Below, one piece after another: positions 24,497-31,293 of a DNA stretch of 64,000 bases. Origin of the DNA: Dysosmobacter sp. Marseille-Q4140. Lineage in GTDB: Bacteria; Bacillota; Clostridia; Oscillospirales; Oscillospiraceae. Position 1 is the first letter of the stretch, and each line of letters starts with the position of its first letter. A program made the position numbers and the translations under genes. The stretch spans positions 2,046,001-2,110,000 of the forward strand of contig CP073694.1 of the NCBI GenBank assembly GCA_018228705.1, written 5' to 3'. Under the pieces are notes generated by a model that saw nothing but the letters and a program-made list of their open reading frames with translations, ran no database searches and was not told the DNA's origin.

Positions 24497-25753
24497 ATGA
24501 AAGATCTTTATGTCGTGAATTGCTGCAGAACCGCTATCGGCTCTTTCGGCGGCAGCCTCAAGAACACCCCCGCCACTGAGCTGGGTGCCATCGTGGTGAA
24601 GGAAGCCCTCAAGCGCGCCGGCGTCGCCCCCGAGCAGGTGGACGAGGTCATGTTCGGCTGCATCCTCACCGCTGCCCAGGGCCAGAACGTGGCCCGCCAG
24701 GTGGCTGTGAAGGCCGGCATCCCCTACTCCGTTCCCGCTTACACCGTGGGCATGGTCTGCGGCTCCGGCATGAAGTCCGTCATCGAGGGCGCCCGCGCCA
24801 TCCTGGCCGGCGACGCCGACGTGATCGTCTGCGGCGGCACCGAGAACATGAGCGCCGCTCCCTATGCCGTTCCCACCGGTCGTTACGGCGCCCGGATGGG
24901 CCACACCCAGATGATCGACACCATGATCAAGGACGGTCTGTGGGACGCCTATCACAACTATCACATGGGCACCACCGCTGAGAACATCGCCGATATCTGG
25001 GGCATCACCCGCCAGGAGATGGACGAGTTCGCCGCCTCCTCCCAGCAGAAGACCGAGGCCGCTCAGAAGGCCGGCAAGTTCGAGGACGAGATCGTTCCCG
25101 TGCCCGTGAAGGTCAAGAAGGACATCGTGGAGTTCAAGGTGGACGAGTTCCCCCGCGCCGGTGTCACCGCCGAGGGCATCTCCAAGCTGCGCGGCGCCTT
25201 CCCCGTGGGCCCCGAGTCCCCCAACCCCGAGGTCGTGCACACCTTTGAGCCCAAGGGTCTGAAGGAGACCGCCGACAAGGGCACCCAGCGCGTCACCGCC
25301 GCCAACGCCTCCGGCATCAACGACGGCGCCGCCGCTATCATCCTGGCCTCCGGCGAGGCCGTGGAGAAGTACGGCCTGAAGCCCATGGCCAAGCTGATCG
25401 GCTGGGGCCAGGGCGGCGTGGATCCCAAGATCATGGGCGTGGGCCCCGTGCCCGCCTCCCGTCAGGCCATGGCCAAGGCCGGCGTGACCATCGACGACAT
25501 CGACCTGGTGGAGGCCAACGAGGCCTTTGCCGCCCAGTCCATCGCCGTTGCCCGTGAGCTGGGCTTCGACATGAGCAAGGTCAACGTCAACGGCGGCGCC
25601 ATCTCCCTGGGCCACCCCGTCGGCGCTTCCGGCGCCCGCATCATCGTCACCCTGCTGCACGAGATGCAGAAGCGGCCCGACGCCAAGAAGGGCCTGGCTA
25701 CCCTCTGCATCGGCGGCGGCCAGGGCACTGCCACCGTGTTCGAGAAGTGCTGA
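24497..25753 (+). CDS. thl: acetyl-CoA C-acetyltransferase (thiolase)
   Basis: 418 residues. It condenses two acetyl-CoA to acetoacetyl-CoA, first step of clostridial butyrate formation (or the reverse). Catalytic C88 (V-C-G-S-G), H373 (G-H-P-V-G-A-S-G) and C404 (C-I-G-G-G-Q-G) are all present. Clostridial ThlA has about 392 residues; the extra 25 lie as one block near residues 236-261, in the loop between the L-R-G-A-F and A-N-A-S-G motifs. Codon use is extremely biased, as expected for a very highly expressed gene. It stands alone; the other butyrate-pathway genes are not adjacent, but the Rnf complex is 10 kb away. Confidence 0.95.
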   Translation: MKDLYVVNCCRTAIGSFGGSLKNTPATELGAIVVKEALKRAGVAPEQVDEVMFGCILTAAQGQNVARQVAVKAGIPYSVPAYTVGMVCGSGMKSVIEGARAILAGDADVIVCGGTENMSAAPYAVPTGRYGARMGHTQMIDTMIKDGLWDAYHNYHMGTTAENIADIWGITRQEMDEFAASSQQKTEAAQKAGKFEDEIVPVPVKVKKDIVEFKVDEFPRAGVTAEGISKLRGAFPVGPESPNPEVVHTFEPKGLKETADKGTQRVTAANASGINDGAAAIILASGEAVEKYGLKPMAKLIGWGQGGVDPKIMGVGPVPASRQAMAKAGVTIDDIDLVEANEAFAAQSIAVARELGFDMSKVNVNGGAISLGHPVGASGARIIVTLLHEMQKRPDAKKGLATLCIGGGQGTATVFEKC

Positions 25754-25782
25754 GCACCTGCTGAACATCCCTGAGAAACCGA

Positions 25783-26007
25783 GAGGACCCCGGCCATTGG
25801 CCGGGGTCCTCTTTTTCTTGTTGAAAAAGTGGAAATCTTCCGCAACGGGAAGGAAGATAGTTACGAAAGAAACCCAGGAAGGGTGTCTTTCGTTTTTAAT
25901 CATGAGTTTTTTGAACCTTTTTGAGGTTCAAAAAACTTGCTCAGCGTGTCAAAAAGGTCTTTTTGACACGCTGAGAGGACCCCGGCCATTGGCCGGGGTC
26001 CTCTTTT
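25783..26007. repeat. run of five to six hairpins, first and last identical
   Basis: Hairpin 1 (25783-25811, 14-bp arms around one T, T5 after) is the thl terminator. An exact copy sits at 25975-26003 with T4 after. Between them are ATCTTCC/GGAAGAT (25834-25858), CGAAAGA...TCTTTCG plus T5 (25864-25897), GTTTTTTGAACC/GGTTCAAAAAAC (25906-25936) and a perfect 16-bp stem CTCAGCGTGTCAAAAA (25940-25975). No open frame fits. The two identical copies imply duplication; the rest may be tandem terminators or a small RNA. Confidence 0.8.
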
Positions 26008-26015
26008 GCGCAGTT

Positions 26016-26246
26016 TCAGCGCCGGGGACGGGATCTGGGGTAGGGCGTCGGATCGTCCGTGTATCCCACCAGATAGTCGATGCTGGTGTGATAGAACGCC
26101 GCCAGCTGGATCAGAGCGGATACGGGAATGTTGAGATTGCCCCGTTCGTAGTCAGAGTACGTGGTCTGGTGGACTTGCAGCAGGTCCGCCAGCTGCTTTT
26201 GGGACAGGGACTGGTCCTCCCGCAGGGCGCGCAAATGGCCGAGCAT
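26016..26246 (-). CDS. small XRE-family regulator (A)
   Basis: 76 residues from the ATG at 26246 (GAGGTGAGGAT upstream). Almost the whole protein is a Cro/C1 helix-turn-helix (residues 6-60: L-S-Q-K-Q-L-A-D-L-L-Q-V-H-Q-T-T-Y-S-D-Y-E-R-G), ending in S-I-D-Y-L-V-G-Y-T and a short basic tail. There is no sensor domain. It is the second gene of a two-gene unit, 23 bases after XRE B, and divergent from the Cys-rich miniprotein gene, whose promoter carries two palindromic operators. Confidence 0.88.
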   Translation of the reverse strand: MLGHLRALREDQSLSQKQLADLLQVHQTTYSDYERGNLNIPVSALIQLAAFYHTSIDYLVGYTDDPTPYPRSRPRR

Positions 26247-26269
26247 ATCCTCACCTCGTCCCGAAAAAT

Positions 26270-26503
26270 TCACCGCTCGGGCCGGGACAACCCCGCCGGC
26301 AGGTCCAGCAGGTAGTCCGCCGACACCTGATAATACCGGCACAGCCGCCGCAGCTCGTCCAGAGACGGCTCCAGCTCCCCCCGCTCCAGATAGGAGATCT
26401 TCCGCTGGGAAATGCCGGTTTCCAAGGCCAGCTGGGTCTGCGTCAGGCGGGGTTCCTGTTCTTCCCGCAGACAGCGCAGGCGTTCACCAAATGTCATATC
26501 CAT
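26270..26503 (-). CDS. small XRE-family regulator (B)
   Basis: 77 residues from the ATG at 26503; an ATG two codons later (26497) is equally possible as neither has a strong ribosome site. Cro/C1 helix-turn-helix at residues about 5-62 (L-T-Q-T-Q-L-A-L-E-T-G-I-S-Q-R-K-I-S-Y-L-E-R-G), ending V-S-A-D-Y-L-L-D-L-P. First gene of the pair with XRE A. One or both probably bind the TAGATAA-type palindromes immediately upstream and thus control both themselves and the divergent miniprotein gene. Confidence 0.85.
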   Translation of the reverse strand: MDMTFGERLRCLREEQEPRLTQTQLALETGISQRKISYLERGELEPSLDELRRLCRYYQVSADYLLDLPAGLSRPER

Positions 26504-26522
26504 CACCGGGATCAATGTAGCA

Positions 26523-26568
26523 TAGATAAAAATTGTCTATTGCATTTTAGATAAAAATTATCTAAAAT
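26523..26568. promoter_or_regulatory. twin operators over the miniprotein promoter
   Basis: Two near-identical 17-bp dyads with half-sites TAGATAA and TTATCTA lie at 26523-26539 (one mismatch) and 26548-26564 (perfect), 25 bases centre to centre. The plus-strand promoter TTGCAT (26540-26545), 17 bases, TAAAAT (26563-26568) is interleaved with them: operator 1 abuts the -35, operator 2 fills the spacer. Repression by a dimeric XRE protein is the natural reading. Confidence 0.85.
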
Positions 26569-26587
26569 AGAAAGGGGAGGTGAAATT

Positions 26588-26761
26588 ATGACAGACACCT
26601 GTGCCGAATGCCGGTATTTCCGCCGCCACTACGTGAAGAGCGGCCGGGGCTATGCCCCCATCGCCCAGGGCCACTGCGTCCACCCCCGGCTCAAGGACCG
26701 GACTGCGGACGCCCCCGCCTGCCCCCGGTTTTCCCCGGGAAAAGAGGCGAAGCGGCCATAA
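26588..26761 (+). CDS. Cys-rich miniprotein, probable zinc-binding
   Basis: 57 residues. A strong ribosome site (AAAGGGGAGGTG) and promoter support it. It begins M-T-D-T-C-A-E-C-R-Y-F, has a second cysteine region G-H-C-V-H-P, and a third A-C-P-R-F, so four Cys (C5, C8, one mid, one late) and nearby His could bind one zinc. Short clostridial proteins with a C-x2-C-R-Y-F...C-V-H-P...C-P-R-F pattern exist without known function. It is transcribed away from two XRE genes and its promoter is covered by their likely operators, so it is probably the controlled target. Confidence 0.78.
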   Translation: MTDTCAECRYFRRHYVKSGRGYAPIAQGHCVHPRLKDRTADAPACPRFSPGKEAKRP

Positions 26762-26794
26762 AAGCGCCCGCGGACGGTTCTCTGTCCGCGGGCG
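26760..26794 (-). terminator. terminator of the flavin-fold protein gene
   Basis: Perfect 11-bp stem CGCCCGCGGAC with its complement, loop of 8, T-run on the minus strand. It overlaps the miniprotein stop and may also stop that gene. Confidence 0.75.
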
Positions 26795-26806
26795 TTTCCG
26801 GGTCCG

Positions 26807-27199
26807 TCAGAAGGTGAGGGTCCGGGGTGCCTCCGTAAAGGAGGAGAAGGTGGCCGTGACCTCCGTCAGGGCGAAGATCTGGGTGTTGCCGTCCCCGGGC
26901 TGGTACATGGCCTGGAGAGAGGGGTACGCCTCCAGCATATGGGCCTGGGCCTCGATCCGGGGGTCCTCCACCGCCGCGGCCGCCAGCCGCAGCCACCGCT
27001 CCCCGTCAAAGGCGCACAGCTCCACCCTGGGGTTGGCCAGGATCTGCCGGGACACGTCCTTCTTCCGGCCGGTCTGGACGGTCAGGCGGCCGTCAAACAG
27101 GTCGATGGTGCCGAAGGGCCGCACCCGGGCCTGCCCGCCGTCCACCGTGGCGAGGTAGTAGGTCCCGCACTTTCTCAGAAATTCCAGCACTTCTTCCAT
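26807..27199 (-). CDS. pyridoxamine 5'-phosphate oxidase-fold protein
   Basis: 130 residues from the ATG at 27199 with AAGGAGG eight bases upstream. The split-barrel flavin-binding fold is suggested by Y-Y-L-A-T-V-D-G-G-Q-A-R-V-R-P-F-G, then G-R-L-T-V-Q-T-G-R-K-K-D-V-S-R-Q-I and P-R-V-E-L-C-A-F-D-G. Members of this small-protein group bind FMN or F420 and reduce varied substrates. True PdxH activity is unlikely at this length. Possible roles include detoxifying or sensing. A single gene with its own terminator. Confidence 0.8.
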   Translation of the reverse strand: MEEVLEFLRKCGTYYLATVDGGQARVRPFGTIDLFDGRLTVQTGRKKDVSRQILANPRVELCAFDGERWLRLAAAAVEDPRIEAQAHMLEAYPSLQAMYQPGDGNTQIFALTEVTATFSSFTEAPRTLTF

Positions 27200-27265
27200 G
27201 GAAAAGACCTCCTTGATCAAGTTTCGATCTCCCCTTTATCATACCAGTTTCTTCTGCCCCGGGCA

Positions 27266-27295
27266 AGAAAAGGCGCCCAGCTTTCGCCGGGCGCC
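27266..27295 (-). terminator. terminator of arsR-trxB-trxA
   Basis: Stem GGCGCCC (27272-27278) with GGGCGCC (27289-27295) and a T-rich tail on the minus strand, 10 bases after the trxA stop. Confidence 0.7.
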
Positions 27296-27304
27296 CGCGG
27301 GACG

Positions 27305-27622
27305 TCACAGGTTGCTGTTCAGCACGGAGGTGAAGGCCTCGGGGGGCATGACGCCCACCTTGCGGTCAAACTCCCGGCCGTTCTTCAGGAACACCACGGT
27401 GGGGATGCTCATGACGCCGAAGCGCCGGGCCAGGTCCGGCTCCTCGTCCACGTTCACCTTGCCCACCAGGACCTTGCCGTCAAACTGCTCCGCGATGGAC
27501 TCCACCACCGGGGAGAGCATCTTGCAGGGGCCGCACCAGGAGGCCCAGAAGTCCACCATAGCCAGGGGGGCCGCCTCCACGGCGGCGTCGAATTCGGAAG
27601 TCTTGAAATGCTGGATCGCCAT
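27305..27622 (-). CDS. trxA: thioredoxin
   Basis: 105 residues; AAAGGAGAAATG precedes the ATG. The active site W-C-G-P-C-K puts the redox cysteines at C30 and C33; the cis-proline lies in S-I-P-T-V. It reduces protein disulfides using electrons from TrxB. It is the third gene of arsR-trxB-trxA, 84 bases after trxB, making a complete thioredoxin couple under a local thiol-rich repressor. Confidence 0.95.
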   Translation of the reverse strand: MAIQHFKTSEFDAAVEAAPLAMVDFWASWCGPCKMLSPVVESIAEQFDGKVLVGKVNVDEEPDLARRFGVMSIPTVVFLKNGREFDRKVGVMPPEAFTSVLNSNL

Positions 27623-27706
27623 AATTCATTTCTCCTTTATATTTTTATTTTGAAATCACGGTATGTGCATAAAACCCTGCTGAAAGGGTGCCCCGCCGGC
27701 GGGATT

Positions 27707-28534
27707 TCATCCCTGGCGGGCCTGCCGCTCCAGATCGGCCACATAGGCGGCGGCACTCTGGCCGGCGATCAGGCCCTCTCCGGCGGCCTTGGCCGCCTGA
27801 AGGGGTCCGCCGGTGCAGTCCCCGGCGGCAAAGAGGCCCTGCAGATTGGTGGCCATGCGGCGGTCCACCGCCACGAAGCCCTTCCCCGTCTCCAGGCCCG
27901 GGAACAGATCCGTGGGGGCCAGGGCGGGCCGCAGGATGAACACGCAGTCCACATCGGTGCTCTGCCCGTCGCAGGTGACGGAGCGGACCGTCTCCTCCCC
28001 GTGGATCTCGCAGGTCCGGGGCCGGTCGAAGTAGGTCACGCGGCAGCCGATTCGCTCCAGGAACTCGGCCTCCTGCCGGGCGGAGTCGCTGTATCCCAGC
28101 ACCGCCACGGCCTTGCCCCGGTAGAGCATCCCGTCGCAGGTGGCGCAGTAGCTGACGCCCCGGCCCAAAAACTCCGCCTCGCCGGGGAACTTCTTCCCCC
28201 GGGCCACGCCCGCCGCCAGGACCACGGCTTTGGCGTTGTACATGTCGGGCCCCACGCTGACGTACCAGGCGTCCCCCATCCGCACGGAGGTGAGCGCCCG
28301 TCCCGTCAGGAACTCCGCGCCGGAGCGCTCCGCGTGGCGGCGCAGCTGGGTCAGCAGCTCCGCGCCGGAGACGGCGGGCAGGCCCGGATAGTTGTCCACC
28401 CGCTCCGCCGGCCACAGGGGGTTCTCCTCCAGAGGGTTGGAGACCACCAGGACGCTGCGGCCACGGGCCCGGGCGTTCACCGCGGCGGACAGGCCCGCGG
28501 GACCCCCGCCGATCACCAGAATGTCACAGGACAT
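27707..28534 (-). CDS. trxB: thioredoxin reductase-like flavoprotein
   Basis: 275 residues, about 35 shorter than typical TrxB. FAD-binding G-G-G-P-A-G at residues 9-14, redox C130-A-T-C133, and the C-terminal FAD motif G-L-F-A-A-G-D-C-T-G-G are present. The nucleotide-binding part is unusual: the G-x-G-x-x-A/G motif is degenerate (L-G-Y-S-D-S-A), and the usual NADPH-arginine motif is not evident, so the electron donor may be NADH or ferredoxin, as in some clostridial enzymes. The start overlaps the arsR stop by 11 bases, indicating tight coupling. Reduces TrxA encoded next door. Confidence 0.88.
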   Translation of the reverse strand: MSCDILVIGGGPAGLSAAVNARARGRSVLVVSNPLEENPLWPAERVDNYPGLPAVSGAELLTQLRRHAERSGAEFLTGRALTSVRMGDAWYVSVGPDMYNAKAVVLAAGVARGKKFPGEAEFLGRGVSYCATCDGMLYRGKAVAVLGYSDSARQEAEFLERIGCRVTYFDRPRTCEIHGEETVRSVTCDGQSTDVDCVFILRPALAPTDLFPGLETGKGFVAVDRRMATNLQGLFAAGDCTGGPLQAAKAAGEGLIAGQSAAAYVADLERQARQG

Positions 28535-28823
28535 AGTTGGACGCCTCCTCTTCCATCAACACCGCCACCAGGCCGGCGGCCACCGGCGAGGAGACGTGGT
28601 AAATGACTTCGTTGCCGCACCGCTCCGTGGACACCACCCCCGCGGCCCGCAGCTTCTGCAGGTGCTGGGAGATGCAGGACTGGGACATGCCCGTGGACCG
28701 CTCCATGCAGGAGACGTTGTGGCAGCCCCGGCGCAGCAGCCCGTGGACGATCCGCAGCCGGACCGGGTTGGACAGGGCCTTCAGCAGCTCCGCCCGCTCC
28801 TCGTAGTCAATTTGTACATCCAT
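28524..28823 (-). CDS. ArsR-family regulator with four cysteines
   Basis: 99 residues from the ATG at 28823 (GAGGACGG upstream). Winged helix: L-L-K-A-L-S-N-P-V-R-L-R-I-V, then recognition helix M-S-Q-S-C-I-S-Q-H-L-Q-K-L-R. Cysteines lie at 34, 39, 50 and 69. C34-x4-C39 occupies the place of the arsenic-binding E-L-C-V-C motif of ArsR, and C50 sits inside the recognition helix. It may sense metals/metalloids or thiol oxidation. Overlap with trxB means it regulates the thioredoxin genes it is transcribed with, probably by autorepression; no operator was identified with confidence. Confidence 0.88.
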   Translation of the reverse strand: MDVQIDYEERAELLKALSNPVRLRIVHGLLRRGCHNVSCMERSTGMSQSCISQHLQKLRAAGVVSTERCGNEVIYHVSSPVAAGLVAVLMEEEASNYVL

Positions 28824-28934
28824 TCGCCGCACCGTCCTCTCCTGCTGTGTTGATCGTGTTTTCAATATTAGATTATCATAATGTTCTCATTTTAGAAGTG
28901 GTTTTTGCAACAAAACCAAAAATTTTTTAGTGGG

Positions 28935-29279
28935 TCAGCTGTCCGCCTGGGCGACTTCCATCTCTTTCGGCCTGCACAGATACCACACGCCGTCCAGCAG
29001 GACTGCCATTCCCTCCTCCGTCTGCGCCACGGGGGTGCCCGGCGGGCAGAAATTGGCCTGTCCGTTTTTCCGGGGAAAGGTGTCCGTCTCGGAGGACACG
29101 GTCCCAACGGCGGCGTCCGCCGGGAGCTCGTCCACCGCCTGGACGGACGCATAGTAGATGGTGCCGTTCCACATCAGGGCGGAGGGGTAGTCGGTCTCCG
29201 TGGCGGGCAGGCTGCGGATCTGCCGCAGCCCGAACAGCAGCCCCGGCACCAATGCCAGGAGCACCAGCCGTCTGCGCAT
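28935..29279 (-). CDS. small secreted or anchored protein of unknown function
   Basis: 114 residues from the ATG at 29279, chosen because GAGGGG is nine bases upstream; the ATG at 29288 abuts that site. M-R-R-R followed by L-V-L-L-A-L-V-P-G-L-L-F-G-L is a signal peptide or anchor. The rest is a short beta-rich domain (A-L-M-W-N-G-T-I-Y-Y-A, A-V-L-L-D-G-V-W-Y-L-C). No family recognised. The stop is in a weakly self-complementary A/T stretch (28915-28935) that could terminate it. Confidence 0.6.
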   Translation of the reverse strand: MRRRLVLLALVPGLLFGLRQIRSLPATETDYPSALMWNGTIYYASVQAVDELPADAAVGTVSSETDTFPRKNGQANFCPPGTPVAQTEEGMAVLLDGVWYLCRPKEMEVAQADS

Positions 29280-29637
29280 ATCTGTCATCCCCTCTCTTCT
29301 GTGAGAAGTATTCTGGAAAGGGAGACGACAAAAGCAGGCGGAGGTTCCGCCGCGGGGGAAAATCCCCGGCAAAGGGGGCCCGGGCGGTTGCTTTTGCCGC
29401 CGGAGTTTGATACACTTGCCCTATACGGCAAATGGGGGCCGGCGGAGATCCCACCGGCCCCCTATTCAAAAAAGCGGCGGCGCTCCGCTCCAGGGGCGGA
29501 CGCTGCGCGGAAGAGTCAACTGGGGGGCGCCTGCCGCTTGGGGTATCCTATGCGGCGCGGCTCTCCGCCGCCACAGGCCCGGGCGGCCCGTCCCGGGGGC
29601 GGCATCTCTTCCCATCTCAAGAAAAGAGGGGTTTTCC
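29280..29637 (+). promoter_or_regulatory. promoter and long GC-rich leader before rpe
   Basis: No gene seen in these 358 bases. A candidate promoter has TTGCTT (29388-29393) and an extended -10 TGATACACT (29408-29416), implying a leader of about 215 bases. The leader contains a GGGGCCGG/CCGGCCCC stem (around 29434-29461) followed by an A-run, and further GC-rich complementary blocks up to 29610. I checked for SRP, 6S and RNase P RNA cores and found none. AAGAAAAGAGGGG is the rpe ribosome site. Confidence 0.45.
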
Positions 29638-30282
29638 ATGGTAAAGATCGCACCCAGCATTCTCTCCGCCGATTTCGCAAATCTGGAGCGGGATATCCAG
29701 CGGATCTCCACAGCCGATTACGTCCATGTGGACGTGATGGACGGCATGTTCGTCCCCAACATCACCATCGGCATCCCCGTGGTCAAGTCCCTGCGGCCCA
29801 CCACCGCGCTGCCGCTGGACGTGCATCTGATGATCGTGGAGCCGGTGCGGTATGTGGAGCAGTTCTGCGATGCCGGCGCCGACCTGGTGACGGTCCATGT
29901 GGAGTCCGACACGCCGGAGAACATCCACGCCGCCATCGACAAGATCCACGCCAAGGGAAAGAAGGCGGGCATCGTCCTCAAGCCCAAGACCCCCGCCGAG
30001 GCGGCCCTGCCGTACCTGGAGAAGGTGGAGCTGATCCTGGTGATGACGGTGGAGCCGGGCTTCGGCGGCCAGAAGTTCATGGCCGATATGATGCCCAAGG
30101 TCTCCGCCATCCGCGCCTGGATCGACGAGAAGAACCCCGCCTGCGAACTGGAGGTGGACGGCGGCGTGGACCCGGAGACCTGCAAGACCTGCATCGCCGC
30201 CGGGGCCAACGTGCTGGTGGCGGGCAGCGCCGTGTACAAGGCGGCGGACATCCCCGCCCGGATCGCCGCTCTGCGGGGCTGA
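29638..30282 (+). CDS. rpe: ribulose-phosphate 3-epimerase
   Basis: 214 residues. It interconverts ribulose 5-phosphate and xylulose 5-phosphate in the pentose phosphate pathway. The signatures are intact: A-P-S-I-L-S-A-D-F, H-V-D-V-M-D-G-M-F-V-P-N, L-D-V-H-L-M-I, V-M-T-V-E-P-G-F-G-G-Q and V-D-G-G-V. The start is set by AAGAGGGG and by the family's universal N-terminus. First gene of a unit with the D-cysteine desulfhydrase-like gene (9 bases) and recR (18 bases). Confidence 0.97.
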   Translation: MVKIAPSILSADFANLERDIQRISTADYVHVDVMDGMFVPNITIGIPVVKSLRPTTALPLDVHLMIVEPVRYVEQFCDAGADLVTVHVESDTPENIHAAIDKIHAKGKKAGIVLKPKTPAEAALPYLEKVELILVMTVEPGFGGQKFMADMMPKVSAIRAWIDEKNPACELEVDGGVDPETCKTCIAAGANVLVAGSAVYKAADIPARIAALRG

Positions 30283-30291
30283 GGGACGGCC

Positions 30292-31275
30292 ATGCGGAAC
30301 ATCGCCAGCGTGCCCAGGGTCTCCCTGGGCCTCTTCCCCACCCCCTTTTACAAGCTGGAGGCCATCAGCGCCAGGTACGGCCGGAACATCTGGATCAAGC
30401 GGGATGACCTGTGCGGCGTGGCCCTGGGCGGCAACAAGGTCCGCAAGCTGGAGTTTCTGCTGGCCCAGGCCCAGGCCGACGGCTGCGACACGGTGTTCAC
30501 CACCGGCGGCGCCCAGTCCAACCACGCCATGCTGACCGCCGCCTGCGCCGCCCGGCTGGGCATGGACTGCAAGCTGTTTTTGAAGGACCGGGGTGTCACC
30601 GGCCGCCGGGGCAACCTGGTGCTCGATGAGATCTACGGCGCCCCCGTCCGGCTGGTGGACACCGACGACTATCAGGACATTTACCGGGAGATGGAGGCGG
30701 AGGCTGCCGGGCTGGAGGCCCGGGGCCACCGCTGCTGCCGGATCCCCCTGGGCGGGTCCACGCCTCTGGGGACCCTGGGCTATGCCGCCGCCGCCCGGGA
30801 GTGCGCCGTCCAGGCCATGGCCGCCGGCATCCGGGTGGGCCATCTGGTCAGCGCCACCGGCTCCGGCGGCACCACCGCCGGACTGCTGCTGGGGGCGGGG
30901 CTGTTCCTGCCCGGCGCCCGGGTCACCGGCATGGCGGTGGATCCCCAGCCCTTCCGGGAGACGGTGCTGGACCTGGCCGCCGGCGCCGCCGCGCTGCTGG
31001 AGGCCTCCTTCCAGCCCCAGGAGAAGGATCTTCAGATCCTGGACTGTGCCGGACTCGGCTACGCCGTGCCCGATCCGGCGGCCACCCCCGCCATTTTGGA
31101 GCTGGCCCGGACTGAGGGCATTTTGCTGGACCCGGTCTACACCGGCAAGGCCTGGGCGGGCCTGCTGGCCCAGGTGAAGGCCGGGGGCTTTGAGGGCGAG
31201 GGTGACATCGTCTTTTTCCACACCGGCGGCGCCGCGGCCCTGTTCGCCATGGACCTGCCGGAAGCATCGAACTAA
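30292..31275 (+). CDS. PLP-dependent D-cysteine desulfhydrase / ACC deaminase family
   Basis: 327 residues; GAGGGACGG upstream of the ATG. Fold-type II PLP enzyme with Schiff-base lysine in G-G-N-K49-V-R-K-L-E-F, substrate loop T-G-G-A-Q-S-N-H-A, and phosphate loop T-G-S-G-G-T-T-A-G. Members release H2S and pyruvate from D-cysteine (DcyD) or act on 1-aminocyclopropane-1-carboxylate or L-cysteate; DcyD is the best guess for a gut anaerobe. Its position between rpe and recR gives no functional clue. It may detoxify D-cysteine or supply sulfide. Confidence 0.85.
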   Translation: MRNIASVPRVSLGLFPTPFYKLEAISARYGRNIWIKRDDLCGVALGGNKVRKLEFLLAQAQADGCDTVFTTGGAQSNHAMLTAACAARLGMDCKLFLKDRGVTGRRGNLVLDEIYGAPVRLVDTDDYQDIYREMEAEAAGLEARGHRCCRIPLGGSTPLGTLGYAAAARECAVQAMAAGIRVGHLVSATGSGGTTAGLLLGAGLFLPGARVTGMAVDPQPFRETVLDLAAGAAALLEASFQPQEKDLQILDCAGLGYAVPDPAATPAILELARTEGILLDPVYTGKAWAGLLAQVKAGGFEGEGDIVFFHTGGAAALFAMDLPEASN

Positions 31276-31293
31276 AAGGAGCGTACCGTACCC

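Noticed and set aside
25783..26007. CRISPR-like repeats
   Set aside because: Only two copies of one 29-bp palindrome, unequal other hairpins, no regular spacers and no cas genes.
29430..29620. possible SRP, 6S or RNase P RNA before rpe
   Set aside because: No GGAAG-x-AGCAGCC helix-8 core, no 6S central bubble layout and no RNase P conserved blocks could be found.
29432..29644. 70-residue frame starting ATG at 29432
   Set aside because: No ribosome site, composition is random for GC-rich DNA, and it overlaps the rpe start.
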